Assembly: GCF_000733935.1 (NCBI RefSeq)
Contig: NZ_JPON01000001.1
Coordinates: 3,031,501-3,095,500, forward strand
DNA length: 64,000 nucleotides
DNA from: Methylomarinum vadi
Lineage (GTDB): Bacteria > Pseudomonadota > Gammaproteobacteria > Methylococcales > Methylomonadaceae
Direction: 5' to 3'
The notes under the pieces are model-generated. The model saw only the letters and a list, made by a program, of their open reading frames with translations, was not told the origin of the DNA and did not search any database. Below are positions 1 through 8,987 of the stretch, piece after piece (positions within the stretch are counted from its first letter, which is position 1; every line of letters starts with the position of its first letter). The translations under genes and the position numbers were made by a program.

Positions 1-1415
1 TAAATCACCAGGGATTTCCTGGCGGCGGCGCGGAATTCCCACAATTGCGCATCGGGAATAGCGAAGATGTCTTCGGTCAGTGTTTCGCTGGTTCCCGACC
101 AACGATCCTGACCGCACGATTGTGTCCATATTTTATCGGCCATTGGCGAATCCCAGCTGGGCATGTGCACGCCGTTGGTGACGTGACCGACCGGGATATC
201 GGTCTTCGGCCAGCGTGGAAAAAGCGGCTGGAATATGCTGCGGCTGACATTGCCGTGTAACTGGCTGACACCGTTAACGGCGCCGCTGCCACGGATCGCC
301 AGGTAGGCCATGTTGAAGCTTTCCGCCGGATCGTCGGCGTTGTTGCGTCCCAATGCCAGTAATTGCTCCACCGAAATGCCCAACCGTTGCTCGGCATAGT
401 GACCGAGATATTGTTCGATCAAGGCGGGGGGAAAGAGGTCGAAGCCGGCCTTGACTGCGGTATGGGTAGTAAACAAGTTGCCGGCGCGGGTGGCGGCCAA
501 GGCGATCTCGAATGGCTGCCCGGTCTGTTCCATGAACAGCCGGGCGCGCTCCAGCACGGCAAAGGCGGCATGTCCTTCGTTCAAATGGCAGACTTCTGGC
601 TTTATACCCAGTTCGTGAAGCAGGCGCCAGCCGCCGATGCCCAGGATCATTTCCTGTTGCAATCGTTGTTCCAGTCCGCCGCCATATAGCTCGCTGGTGA
701 TGCCCTGATGGGCTGGGAAATTAGCCGCGTCGTTACTGTCCAACAGATATAGCACGGTCCGGCCGACTTGGACTTGCCAGGTACGCAACCAGACGGAATA
801 ACCGGGCAGCACGATTTTAAGGCGTAGCCATTCGCCGTCAGCTTCGCGCACCGGTGTGATCGGTAACTGTCCCGGATCGTTGTAGGGATAAAAAGCCTGT
901 TGCGAACCGTCCTGGCTGATCAGTTGCCGAAAATAACCTTGTTGATAAAGCAGGCCGACACCGATGATGGGAATGCCCAGGTCGCTGGCGGCTTTCAATT
1001 GGTCGCCGGCGACGTTGCCCAGACCTCCAGAGTAAATCGGCAGCGCCTCGCCCAGCATGAACTCCATGCTGAAATAGGCGACACCTGTGAGCGTCGAGTT
1101 GGCGTGTTTTTGTTGGAACCAGCCGGGGGCTTCCTTAAATTGCTGTTTACATTTCAATAATTCCGCGATGGTATCGCGAAACTCCGGGTCTGCGGTGACC
1201 TCTTCTACCCGGCTGCGGGAGACCGTTTGTAAAATGCCCCAAGGGTTACGGGTGATTTCCCATTGTTCCGGGTCGAGCCGGCGCCATATCTTATCGGCCG
1301 CATGGTTCCAGGCGCAGCGCATGTTCAGGGCCAGTTCGACCAGGGAGTCGAAGCCGTCGATATCCATCAGCTGAGGGCGGCAAACGGTATGATTGAGCGG
1401 TTGTTCTTGCTTCAT
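1..1415 (-). CDS. glgP: alpha-glucan (glycogen/maltodextrin) phosphorylase, C-terminus beyond window edge
   Basis: The minus-strand frame is open from an ATG at 1415 to the window edge, giving about 471 residues of a protein family usually over 800 long. It reads as a GT35 alpha-glucan phosphorylase of the shorter-N-terminus type: an N-terminal helical region, then AYFSMEF, LPIYSGGLGNVAGD and LNEGHAAFAVLERARL, and near the edge GHVTNGVHMPSW, all hallmarks of the family. The enzyme releases glucose-1-phosphate from alpha-1,4-glucans with pyridoxal phosphate; the PLP lysine lies in the missing C-terminal half. A purine-rich AGAGG sits just upstream of the ATG. It is followed on its upstream side by a proton ATPase and stress genes, all on the same strand. 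Identity is firm; the exact substrate (glycogen or maltodextrin) is not visible. Confidence 0.9.
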   Translation of the reverse strand, partial: MKQEQPLNHTVCRPQLMDIDGFDSLVELALNMRCAWNHAADKIWRRLDPEQWEITRNPWGILQTVSRSRVEEVTADPEFRDTIAELLKCKQQFKEAPGWFQQKHANSTLTGVAYFSMEFMLGEALPIYSGGLGNVAGDQLKAASDLGIPIIGVGLLYQQGYFRQLISQDGSQQAFYPYNDPGQLPITPVREADGEWLRLKIVLPGYSVWLRTWQVQVGRTVLYLLDSNDAANFPAHQGITSELYGGGLEQRLQQEMILGIGGWRLLHELGIKPEVCHLNEGHAAFAVLERARLFMEQTGQPFEIALAATRAGNLFTTHTAVKAGFDLFPPALIEQYLGHYAEQRLGISVEQLLALGRNNADDPAESFNMAYLAIRGSGAVNGVSQLHGNVSRSIFQPLFPRWPKTDIPVGHVTNGVHMPSWDSPMADKIWTQSCGQDRWSGTSETLTEDIFAIPDAQLWEFRAAARKSLVI

Positions 1416-1467
1416 GGGTTGCCTCTAATGATGCATTGGGAAGAAAGACCGTGCTTTATGGAAAAGT

Positions 1468-3993
1468 CTATTCATGATCGTTGTTTTTGCCATGAAAGTG
1501 CATGGAATGCCTGAGCCCGGACAAAAAAGACCTGTGCCGCGGCGAGCTATGTTCAAGGCGATGGTAGACCGTCAGTTTCAAACCGTCCTCGATGAATACC
1601 CATACCAGGCAATAGGCCCAGATCAGGCCGATGTATTGCCAGGAAATCGGTGTTACATGCCAGCCATAATGAGCGATGAGTACCGCGACCAGTTGAGTGG
1701 CGATGATCGTCATCAGCAATAACGGCGCGGGATAAGGGCGGGTCAGGAAAAAATGCCGGCCGCGCGCCACGAACAAGGTCAAATGCCCGGCCACCGCCAG
1801 TTTCAGAAAAATGATGGTTTGCAATTGCGCCGTTTCGACGTGAAAGTGGTTCTTGGCAATAATCAGCAACAAGAATGTTTCGATGACTCCTACCATGCCC
1901 AATACGGTCGCTACGGTCAAAACCCGCCGCATATCCCAACTTACCGGCGCCGAAGGCAGACGGGTGTTGTCCTTGGCGATGGTCAGGATCGGCAGATCGT
2001 TTAGCAGCGCCAACAGAATGATCATCACCGCGGTGATCGGATAAACGTTGTACACCAGGATCGCCGACACCATGAACAGCATGATGCGGATGGTTTCGGT
2101 GATGCGATAAATGGCATAGGCGTTCATGCGTTCGAAAATACGCCGCGCTTCCTCGATCGCATGGGTAATGACGCTCAGCCCCGGCGCGGTCAGCACCAGA
2201 TCGGCCGCGGCCCGGGCCGCGTCGGTCGCGCCGGAGACGGCGATGCCGACATCGGCCTGTTTCAGGGCGGGCGCGTCGTTGACGCCGTCCCCGGTCATGC
2301 CGACGAAATGATGGTCGGCTTGCAGGCTTTTGACCAAGCGGTATTTGTGTTCCGGAAACACCTGAGCGAAACCGTCGGCATGTTCGGCGCAGCGGGCGAC
2401 CGCCTCGACATCGTCCTGGTCTTTACTGCTGCTGATTTGTTCGGCCGGTACGATATTTTGTCCAAGACCTAGCTGGCCGGCGATTTGTTTGGCGATGGCC
2501 AGATTGTCGCCCGTCACCATTTTGATCGCGATGCCTTGGCGTTTGGCGGTGGCGATGGTTTCCCTGGCGTCTTCCCGGGGCGGATCGAACAGCGACAGGA
2601 TGCCCAGGAATTGCCAGCGACCCTCCTGGTCGGTGCGGGCCACGCCCAGGGCGCGATAACCCTTGACGGCAAAGCCGTCGACGACTTCTTCGGCCTGGCG
2701 CCGTTGTTGCGGATTGGGTTGGCATAAATCCAGCACGACCTGCGGCGCCCCCTTGCTGACGCGAAACTGCTTTCCGTCGCCGGCTTGAATCAGCGCCTCG
2801 GTGCGCTTGCTGACCGGATCGAAAGGAATGAAGTCGGTTTGGGAGTAGGCGGTTAAGACATTTTTGTCGCCGAGCTTGTGCAGGATGGCGCTGTCTATCG
2901 CGTCGGGATTTTCCGCTTCGGCCGCCAACGCCGCCGTCAAAATCAGCGTTGTTTCGTCGGCGCCGTTAAATAAGGCCGAATCACCCAGCGTCAGCTTGTT
3001 CTGGGTCAAGGTGCCGGTCTTGTCGGAGCAGAGGATGTCCATGCCGGCCAGTTCCTCGATCGACTCCAGACGAGAGACGATGGCTTTAAGCTTGGCCAGC
3101 GTCATCGCGCCGACCGCCATCGTCACCGACAAAACCGCCGGCATCGCCACCGGAATCGACGCCACGGTCAGGATCAACGCGAATTGCACCAGTTCCATGA
3201 TCGGCAGATGCCGTTCCAGGCCGACCAGAACCAGAACGGCGACTAATGCCATGCTCATGAAAATCAGGTAGTCGCCGATGGTTAGCACCGCTTTTTGAAA
3301 ATGCGAGACCGTTTTTACCGAGCCGACCAGCTTTGCGGTCTTGCCGAAGAAACTATGGGCGCCGGTAGCGACGACGACGCCGGTCATTTCACCTTGTTTA
3401 GCGATCGATCCGGAATAAACCAGGTCGCCGGCGCCTTTATCGACCGGCAACGATTCTCCGGTCAAGGCCGACTGGTCGATGCTCAGATAGTCGCCGGACA
3501 GCAACACGATATCGGCCGGGACGATATCGCCAAGCCGCAGGCGGACGATATCGCCGGGCACCAATTGCTCGGCCGGGGTGTCGTGCCACTCGCCATCGCG
3601 GCGCACCCGGGCGTGCAGCGCCAATTGTTTTTTCAATTGCGCTATCGCATTGCCGGCTTGGTATTCCTGCCAGAAACCGACGACGGCGTTGAACAGCAGC
3701 AGCACCAGGATGATGTCGAGGTCTTCGTAGTCACGCACGAAGGCTGACAATACGGCCGCCGCTTCGATCATCCAGGCGATGGGCCCCCAAAAAAAGGAAA
3801 GAAATTTCAGCAGCGGATGTTTACGCCGCTCCTGAATGGTATTGAGGCCGTAGAACGTCAGCCGGGCTTGGGCCGCCTGCTGGGAAAGACCGTTTTTCCC
3901 GCTTTGCAGATAGTCGAGAAGGTTGTCGACGCCTAGCGAGCGAATTTTTTCGTCGTTCGGTTGCGGAGGAAATTGCTGAAGCTTTTTTTTCAT
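1468..3993 (-). CDS. plasma-membrane proton-efflux P-type ATPase (P3A)
   Basis: 841 residues with the full P-type ATPase layout: N-terminal cytoplasmic tail, paired membrane helices, actuator TGES motif, phosphorylation motif DKTGTLT, MVTGDN, the hinge GDGVNDAPALKQADVG and a C-terminal membrane bundle. The M6 segment LLNDLPILTIAKD keeps the Asp that corresponds to the proton-binding Asp of plant/fungal H+-ATPases (AHA2 Asp684), which supports proton rather than metal or calcium transport. The length and the short N- and C-tails fit bacterial P3A pumps. It would expel protons at the expense of ATP, in acid or energy stress. Its neighbours are glycogen phosphorylase and a small heat shock protein on the same strand. 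Ion specificity is an inference from the family. Confidence 0.9.
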   Translation of the reverse strand: MKKKLQQFPPQPNDEKIRSLGVDNLLDYLQSGKNGLSQQAAQARLTFYGLNTIQERRKHPLLKFLSFFWGPIAWMIEAAAVLSAFVRDYEDLDIILVLLLFNAVVGFWQEYQAGNAIAQLKKQLALHARVRRDGEWHDTPAEQLVPGDIVRLRLGDIVPADIVLLSGDYLSIDQSALTGESLPVDKGAGDLVYSGSIAKQGEMTGVVVATGAHSFFGKTAKLVGSVKTVSHFQKAVLTIGDYLIFMSMALVAVLVLVGLERHLPIMELVQFALILTVASIPVAMPAVLSVTMAVGAMTLAKLKAIVSRLESIEELAGMDILCSDKTGTLTQNKLTLGDSALFNGADETTLILTAALAAEAENPDAIDSAILHKLGDKNVLTAYSQTDFIPFDPVSKRTEALIQAGDGKQFRVSKGAPQVVLDLCQPNPQQRRQAEEVVDGFAVKGYRALGVARTDQEGRWQFLGILSLFDPPREDARETIATAKRQGIAIKMVTGDNLAIAKQIAGQLGLGQNIVPAEQISSSKDQDDVEAVARCAEHADGFAQVFPEHKYRLVKSLQADHHFVGMTGDGVNDAPALKQADVGIAVSGATDAARAAADLVLTAPGLSVITHAIEEARRIFERMNAYAIYRITETIRIMLFMVSAILVYNVYPITAVMIILLALLNDLPILTIAKDNTRLPSAPVSWDMRRVLTVATVLGMVGVIETFLLLIIAKNHFHVETAQLQTIIFLKLAVAGHLTLFVARGRHFFLTRPYPAPLLLMTIIATQLVAVLIAHYGWHVTPISWQYIGLIWAYCLVWVFIEDGLKLTVYHRLEHSSPRHRSFLSGLRHSMHFHGKNNDHE

Positions 3994-4043
3994 GGGCAGC
4001 CTTCTTGGTTATTTTGTAACGCGAGAACGATATTTTTTCATCG

Positions 4044-4625
4044 CTAGGCCTTGGGGATAATAATAGTCAAAACGCCGTTCTTGTAATCGGATTTCATTGC
4101 CGAGGCGTTGACCGGGCCCGGCAGCGTCAGCGAACGATGAAAAGTGCCGGCAAAACGTTCACGGCGTTGAAAATGCTGCCGGCCTTGGCCCGGCTTGCTT
4201 TCGTCTTGCTGTTCCGTTTTCACGGTGATCGATAATTGCTCGCCGTCCAAATCGACCGATAACGATGACGTATCGGCCCCTGGAATGTCCATCTTGACGA
4301 TATACCGATCCGCTTCTTCCTTCAAGTCTAATGCCGGCATCTTGGTCAGGGAGGAAAAGCCTCGATGCAGATGGAAACGGGAGAAGGCATTGCCGAAGGT
4401 CCGGTCGATATTCTGCTGCAGCCGTTGGAATTCCTGGTAGGGGTCCCAGGTCTTATTGCCGAAAAAGTCGTCCTGGGGTAATTGGTTGAAAAACGATTCA
4501 TCATCAATGCCGGCCGGCTCGGATAATCGTTGCACCTGGTGGTGCAAGGTGTAAATCATGTAAGCTTGCCAGCCGATGATGGCGAACAGGATGAGTCCGG
4601 CGATCATTACCAACGATTTGTTCAT
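4044..4625 (-). CDS. membrane-anchored small heat shock protein (Hsp20/alpha-crystallin)
   Basis: 193 residues. A hydrophobic segment at about residues 5-25 is followed by a charged linker, then an alpha-crystallin domain from about residue 95 (DRYIVKMDIPGAD, DGEQLSITVKTE) ending in NGVLTIIIPKA, the conserved NGxL strand of Hsp20 proteins. Such chaperones hold unfolding proteins; most are soluble, so the N-terminal membrane segment suggests this one works at the inner membrane or is exported with an uncleaved anchor. The start has a good purine-rich site (GAGGTAAGG) just upstream. It lies between the proton ATPase and the YfdX gene, all on one strand. Family assignment is sure; location is inferred. 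Confidence 0.88.
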   Translation of the reverse strand: MNKSLVMIAGLILFAIIGWQAYMIYTLHHQVQRLSEPAGIDDESFFNQLPQDDFFGNKTWDPYQEFQRLQQNIDRTFGNAFSRFHLHRGFSSLTKMPALDLKEEADRYIVKMDIPGADTSSLSVDLDGEQLSITVKTEQQDESKPGQGRQHFQRRERFAGTFHRSLTLPGPVNASAMKSDYKNGVLTIIIPKA

Positions 4626-4711
4626 GACCTTACCTCGATGGTTTGGATTAATATAACGTCCTTGACAAGCAAAAGGATAAAAAATTTTCCTCCAGTTTGA
4701 TCAAGTCCGCG

Positions 4712-4732
4712 TTCCCGGTTGTAGACCGGGAA
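4712..4732. repeat. short hairpin in the sHSP-YfdX gap
   Basis: TTCCCGGT and ACCGGGAA form an 8-bp perfect stem around a 5-base loop. It lies downstream of the YfdX gene and upstream of the sHSP gene in the direction of transcription. There is no clear U-run, so it may be a weak terminator or an mRNA processing/stability stem. Confidence 0.4.
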
Positions 4733-4769
4733 AGTTCCGCCTTCTGCAGTAAAATAGCGGCACTGTATT

Positions 4770-4794
4770 CGTTGCCCCGGTCGCCGGGGCAACG
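4770..4794 (-). terminator. strong hairpin after the YfdX gene, possible terminator
   Basis: CGTTGCCCCGG and CCGGGGCAACG form an 11-bp perfect, GC-rich stem with a 3-base loop, 28 bases past the stop of the YfdX gene. No U-tract follows on the minus strand, so factor-independent termination is only a possibility; the position fits a terminator or 3'-end protecting stem. Confidence 0.45.
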
Positions 4795-4822
4795 AAGGGA
4801 AAGGCTTAGCGCCCGATCACTC

Positions 4823-5746
4823 TTATTTCGTCGGATGGATGATTTTGTTTTTAAAGTCTGAGAGCGATTTTTTGATCTTGTTCCAGGTCGCCGCTGATTT
4901 TTCCGAATGGATGACGTCCTTGATTTCGTCGATCGACTGGTAAAGCGGTTTATAATCCTTTTTATCGCCGTAGCCAAGCACTTCGGCCAGTTTTAATTTT
5001 TGTTTGGCGGCGTCGGTCAGTCTCAGTATATCCGCTCTGCTTTCTTGTTTACTAAGATCGCTTTTGTGCTCCAATTCCGATGCCGCTGTCAATAAGGCTT
5101 CGGCGCGTAGTACCGGCAAAGGGATGACGTCGGTAGTCGACACCAACATGTTCAGGACGTCCGACAAGGCCTCGGCCGCCTGATCGGTTTTACCCTGCTC
5201 GCTGAGCGAGGCCGCTTCCTTGATTGCTTCCGGAAAGACGCCCAACGGAATACTGGTCGTGGTAATACGGATTTCGCTAACCAACGCCGACAAGATATAG
5301 CGGGCGTCTTGAACTTTTTCATCGTCAAGCAATTCGTCGGCGGAATCGACCATCTTCTCGACTTGTTCCGGGCTGCTGTCCAAATCGAAGACTTGCGCCT
5401 GCACATCCGCGGGGATCATTTTCAAGTCGGGGTGCTTGGCCAGCAAGATATCGAGTTCCCCCGATACCTTTTGTAACAAAGCCGTGGCTTTGACGCTATC
5501 ATTCTGGCGCAAGGCTTGCAACGCTTCGCGGGTGCCTTGAATGGCGGCTTTGGCTTCCTGCTCAATTTTTTGCTGCTTTTCTCGCAGTAATTGCTCTTTG
5601 GTCGATTGCGTGCCCTTTTCTTGTTTGCTGTTCGTAGTGGCCGGGGGATTGGCAGCCGCGGCGGATACGCTCTGGCCTATAAAAGTGGAAGCGGTCAGGG
5701 CTAAGGCGACGGCGGCGGTGATTGTTTTCAATTTAGCTGGATACAT
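4823..5746 (-). CDS. YfdX family periplasmic protein
   Basis: 307 residues with a signal peptide (KLKTITAAVALALTASTFIGQSVSAAAA). The rest is almost all helical and charged, with the YfdX-type segment ALLQKVSGELDILLAKHPDLKMIPADVQ and a later repeat-like segment ending in VLPLPxLRAEALL-type sequence. YfdX proteins are induced in acid or other stress in enterobacteria and have been described as periplasmic with chaperone-like behaviour; no enzymatic role is established. The start has AAGGAG eight bases upstream. Its position next to an sHSP and a proton pump fits a stress role. Family recognition is by memory of the conserved segment, hence moderate-high confidence. Confidence 0.75.
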   Translation of the reverse strand: MYPAKLKTITAAVALALTASTFIGQSVSAAAANPPATTNSKQEKGTQSTKEQLLREKQQKIEQEAKAAIQGTREALQALRQNDSVKATALLQKVSGELDILLAKHPDLKMIPADVQAQVFDLDSSPEQVEKMVDSADELLDDEKVQDARYILSALVSEIRITTTSIPLGVFPEAIKEAASLSEQGKTDQAAEALSDVLNMLVSTTDVIPLPVLRAEALLTAASELEHKSDLSKQESRADILRLTDAAKQKLKLAEVLGYGDKKDYKPLYQSIDEIKDVIHSEKSAATWNKIKKSLSDFKNKIIHPTK

Positions 5747-6105
5747 GGCTGTTTCTCCTTGATTGATGGGTTAACGTTTACTTCACTAACAGCAAAGTCG
5801 ATGCCAAGAAAATTAAAAGCCTGTAAGGTCGGTAGTATTCAATGGCCAAGGCGCTGCAAAAGCTTGATGTGTCTTGCAATTGAGTGGGGCAAGGGTTATT
5901 GTCGATGCTGACCGTTGCGCGGATGTTGGAAAAAAAAGGGGCAACTTAAGCAAAAGTGGTTAATTACAACCAATCCCAACGGTGGAAATTAACCAAATTA
6001 CCGAGGGTCAAACGCTTGGGATTTTGCTATGCTACGGACCGACGTCGTCATTTCATGCACGCGAACGAACAATCCAGGCGGCGTAAGACGAGCAAATACA
6101 AGTCC
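5747..6105. promoter_or_regulatory. divergent intergenic region between YfdX and AraC genes
   Basis: About 360 bases lie between the divergent YfdX and AraC-type genes if the regulator starts at 6106. The region must hold promoters for both. I see no strong repeats or convincing sigma-70 boxes. An open frame continues upstream of 6106 to a GTG at 5956, but its predicted peptide is unlike the family. Confidence 0.3.
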
Positions 6106-6939
6106 ATGGCGGTTAAAGCATTCACAATTCCCTCTTTATTTGAGGTGCGCTTCGCTGATCGTGCCGGAGGGTGCGAGAGGCCCCATACGCATTCCTCGTT
6201 GATTATTGCTGCCGTATCGAAAGGGACTGTTTCGCTGCAAATGAATAGCTATGAAATTTGTCTGGGAAAAGAAAAGGTTGCCGCTATCGGGCCCCATGTC
6301 CGCCATTGTGTCTGCTCTTATTCTCCTGACTTTGCCGGTGTCTATGTGTTGGAAATATCGAGCTTGCCAACGGGTTGCGAAGAATTCGACGAATTCCATC
6401 TTCAAGCATTCGGCAGCCGGGTATATCAAGGAAAAGGGAGTTATGACGCTTTTCTTGTTCTTTGCCAAACACTTTTGGGCCGCGCATCTGTCTTTGATAA
6501 GGTCAAGGTCTATATCGATTGGGTGTATCGTCTTTTCAGCGACCGTTTCAGTGGCGATTCGCCACAAATACCCCAAAGCTACGAACCGAATTCGCTTGCT
6601 AATAGAATTCGGAAAATGCTGGATGAAGAGTGGAAAGAAATCCCTTCCTACGATGATATAGCGAGGTCTTGTGGCTGCAGTAAGGAACATTGCAACCGGG
6701 TATTCAAGCAAACTTTTAATCTTACTATGCAGGCCTATTTTCTCAATCAAAAAGCTGCCAAGGCCAGGGAGTTGCTGGTTTCCGAGACAAGGCTTACCGA
6801 AATATCGCTAATGTGCGGTTTTTACGATCAAAGTCATTTTACGCGGGTATTCAAGGCGATTTATCAGATTAGCCCGCAAAAGTACCGTGAAGCCGTGTTG
6901 GAAACACGTCATTCTCATACAAGAAAAAGCGACGAATAA
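6106..6939 (+). CDS. AraC family transcriptional regulator
   Basis: 277 residues from ATG 6106. The N-terminal half looks like an AraC-type cupin sensor (PHTHSSLIIAAVSKG near residue 26, with paired His). The C-terminal 100 residues carry two helix-turn-helix motifs: IPSYDDIARSCGCSKEHCNRVFKQ and LTEISLMCGFYDQSHFTRVFK followed by SPQKYR, the classic AraC signature. The frame also stays open to ATG 6055 and GTG 5956, but those extensions are basic and uncharacteristic; no start has a good ribosome site. It sits 47 bases before two methyltransferase genes on the same strand and probably controls them or the divergent stress genes. Ligand unknown. Confidence 0.88.
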   Translation: MAVKAFTIPSLFEVRFADRAGGCERPHTHSSLIIAAVSKGTVSLQMNSYEICLGKEKVAAIGPHVRHCVCSYSPDFAGVYVLEISSLPTGCEEFDEFHLQAFGSRVYQGKGSYDAFLVLCQTLLGRASVFDKVKVYIDWVYRLFSDRFSGDSPQIPQSYEPNSLANRIRKMLDEEWKEIPSYDDIARSCGCSKEHCNRVFKQTFNLTMQAYFLNQKAAKARELLVSETRLTEISLMCGFYDQSHFTRVFKAIYQISPQKYREAVLETRHSHTRKSDE

Positions 6940-6986
6940 TCTCTATGCTTTCTCTCCATCCCTTTGTTTTACAGCCAGGAGAGAGC

Positions 6987-7751
6987 ATGATAAAGCAACA
7001 AGCGCACGATGCAGAAATCGTTAACCAGTTTTCCAAACAAGCTATTCCCTTTGCGCAATTGACCGGCCATCGCGATTCGATGCAATTGCTCGTCGAGCTG
7101 AGCAAGGTTTCCGAAGATGACTCCGTGCTCGATGTGGCTTGTGGGCCAGGATTGGTGGCTTGCGAGTTTGCCAAGATCGCCCGGCATGTCACGGGTATCG
7201 ATCTCACCGAAACCATGATCGAACAGGCCAAACTGCGGCAAATGGACATGGGGTTGACTAATCTCTCATGGGATACCGGAAACGTATTGTCTTTGCCGTA
7301 TGAATCGAATTCTTTTGCTGTCGTGGTTTCCAGATACAGTTTTCATCATTTTCTTGATCATAAAGCAGTTTTAATGGAAATGATTCGGGTGTGTAAGCAC
7401 AATGGCATGGTTTTGATTGCCGATGTCGCGTTGCCGAAAGAGAAGGTCGATGCCTACAATCGTATGGAAAAACTTCGCGATCCTTCTCATATTAAAGCGC
7501 TTTCTTTGCAAGAGTGGGAACAACTTCTGGGGGAGGCTGGATTGCGAAATCTTCGGCGAGGCAGTTATCAAGTAACTATGGAACTGGAAAAACAGCTCGA
7601 GGCTTCATTTCCGAAGCCAGGCGATGATGACAAGTTAAGGCATATATTCAGGCATGATATTGGTCCTAACTGTCTGGGTGTCGATGCGCATTGGGTGGGA
7701 ACGGACATTCACTTTTCCTATCCGATATCTGTCTATGTTGGAACAAAATAG
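6987..7751 (+). CDS. class I SAM-dependent methyltransferase
   Basis: 254 residues from ATG 6987, chosen because AGGAGAG lies just upstream. Motif I is VLDVACGPGLVACEFA, motif II has an acidic residue in GIDLTETMIEQA, and SRYSFHHFLDH is the post-motif common in UbiE-like enzymes. The protein belongs to the Rossmann-fold methyltransferases acting on small molecules or lipids; the substrate cannot be read from sequence. It follows the AraC gene closely and precedes a second methyltransferase, suggesting a small regulated operon. Confidence 0.85.
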   Translation: MIKQQAHDAEIVNQFSKQAIPFAQLTGHRDSMQLLVELSKVSEDDSVLDVACGPGLVACEFAKIARHVTGIDLTETMIEQAKLRQMDMGLTNLSWDTGNVLSLPYESNSFAVVVSRYSFHHFLDHKAVLMEMIRVCKHNGMVLIADVALPKEKVDAYNRMEKLRDPSHIKALSLQEWEQLLGEAGLRNLRRGSYQVTMELEKQLEASFPKPGDDDKLRHIFRHDIGPNCLGVDAHWVGTDIHFSYPISVYVGTK

Positions 7752-7855
7752 CCTGGATGCGATCGGATCGATGAAACATCGCGCCGCTTTTCCCTAGACA
7801 GGAGGATTCGCGGCGTTGAGCGTTTGCAACGTTATTTTATTCAAAGGATCGCACC

Positions 7856-8458
7856 ATGACGGATTTGTTTAAAGAAAAAGCGCAGGACTGGGATGCTAAC
7901 GACATGGTCAGAGGGCTTTCCACTGGCATCGCTAACGCCATTCAGGCTAATGTGGCTTTGGACGAGACGCTGCAGGTAATGGATTTCGGTGCCGGCACCG
8001 GTCTGATCGCCTTGCAAATTGCAGACAAGGTTAACAAGGTGACCGCCGTAGATGTTTCCCAGGCCATGTTGGATAAACTGCAGGCCAAGGCGGAATTGCA
8101 TGGAAAAGTTGAGGCTCTGTGCCAAAATATTCTGGAGCAACCATTGGGGATTCGTTTCGACCTGATCGTCAGCGCGATGGCCATGCATCATGTGGAAGAC
8201 ACGGATAAAATGGTTGCATGCTTGGCCGAACATCTGAAGCCGGGAGGCAGGATAGCGCTGGCCGATTTGGATGAGGAGGACGGGTCTTTTCATTCCGTCG
8301 ACGCGAAAGGGGTCTATCATACCGGCTTCGACCGCGAAACCTTGCAGTCCTTATTGTCACGACACGGTTTCAAAGACATCCGTTTCGTCACCGCCCATGT
8401 TCTGAATAAGAGCGATAGACTATATCCTGTGTTCCTTGTGCTGGCGACCGGAGCATAA
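7856..8458 (+). CDS. class I SAM-dependent methyltransferase (short)
   Basis: 200 residues with motif I VMDFGAGTGLIALQIA, acidic motif II VTAVDVSQAMLDKL, AMAMHHVEDTDKM and LKPGGRIALADLDEEDGSFH. This pattern is typical of small stand-alone methyltransferases of the Methyltransf_11/25 group. AAGGA precedes the ATG. It is distinct in sequence from the methyltransferase upstream, so this is not a recent tandem duplication. Substrate unknown. It lies 104 bases after its neighbour and may share its transcript. Confidence 0.85.
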   Translation: MTDLFKEKAQDWDANDMVRGLSTGIANAIQANVALDETLQVMDFGAGTGLIALQIADKVNKVTAVDVSQAMLDKLQAKAELHGKVEALCQNILEQPLGIRFDLIVSAMAMHHVEDTDKMVACLAEHLKPGGRIALADLDEEDGSFHSVDAKGVYHTGFDRETLQSLLSRHGFKDIRFVTAHVLNKSDRLYPVFLVLATGA

Positions 8459-8687
8459 ATAATGTGTAATCGGTTAACGCTTTCGGCATCTGAGGCGCTA
8501 AACTTATCATTGGCCCCGGAGTTGATTGTAGAAAAGGCTTCGTATTTGAAGATTTTAAGACCCAGGCAGAGACCACCCTTTTGGGTAATCATCTAAGCAA
8601 TACCGTGTTTCATGAAATTCTTCACATTTTATGGGCGGATTTATAGCTAGTCTATTAACCATAGCGATCGCATCGGAGGTAATTGTC

Positions 8688-8987
8688 ATGAGCGCTGTTT
8701 CCATTGATATAAATACATTAAACGATCTTTTTGATAACCAAAAGAAGATGGACGAGCTGTTTGATTCGATTTTCGACGACGATAATTATTTTATCAACAG
8801 TCCCTCTTCTTCATCTCAAGCGACAAGTAGCGGTCCTTCTTATGACGAAGAGAACCCAATCTTATATGGGGGTGAAAGTGTTAAAGAATCACATTTAGCG
8901 GTAAGAATACAGAATCCATATTATTTCATTCTACCTATTGTGCTAGAAATTGCCGCAATTTATTGGGTGGCGACAAATCTATTGTAA
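8688..8987 (+). CDS. small acidic protein with C-terminal membrane anchor, unrecognised
   Basis: 99 residues from ATG 8688, which has a perfect GGAGG eight bases upstream; the frame is open further upstream but that part is not needed. The N-terminal half is strongly acidic (FDSIFDDDNYF), followed by a Ser-rich stretch and a single C-terminal hydrophobic segment (YYFILPIVLEIAAIYWVA) that ends the protein, i.e. a tail-anchor layout. I do not recognise a family. It is separated by about 230 bases from the methyltransferase before it. Confidence 0.6.
   Translation: MSAVSIDINTLNDLFDNQKKMDELFDSIFDDDNYFINSPSSSSQATSSGPSYDEENPILYGGESVKESHLAVRIQNPYYFILPIVLEIAAIYWVATNLL

Noticed and set aside
4648-4977. 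109-residue basic frame on the minus strand after the YfdX gene
   Set aside because: It overlaps the YfdX 3' end in another frame, runs through two hairpins and has low-complexity Arg/Ser/Thr content; no ribosome site.
5956-6105. N-terminal extension of the AraC protein from GTG 5956
   Set aside because: The extra 50 residues are basic and unlike AraC sensors; the cupin pattern fits a start at 6106.
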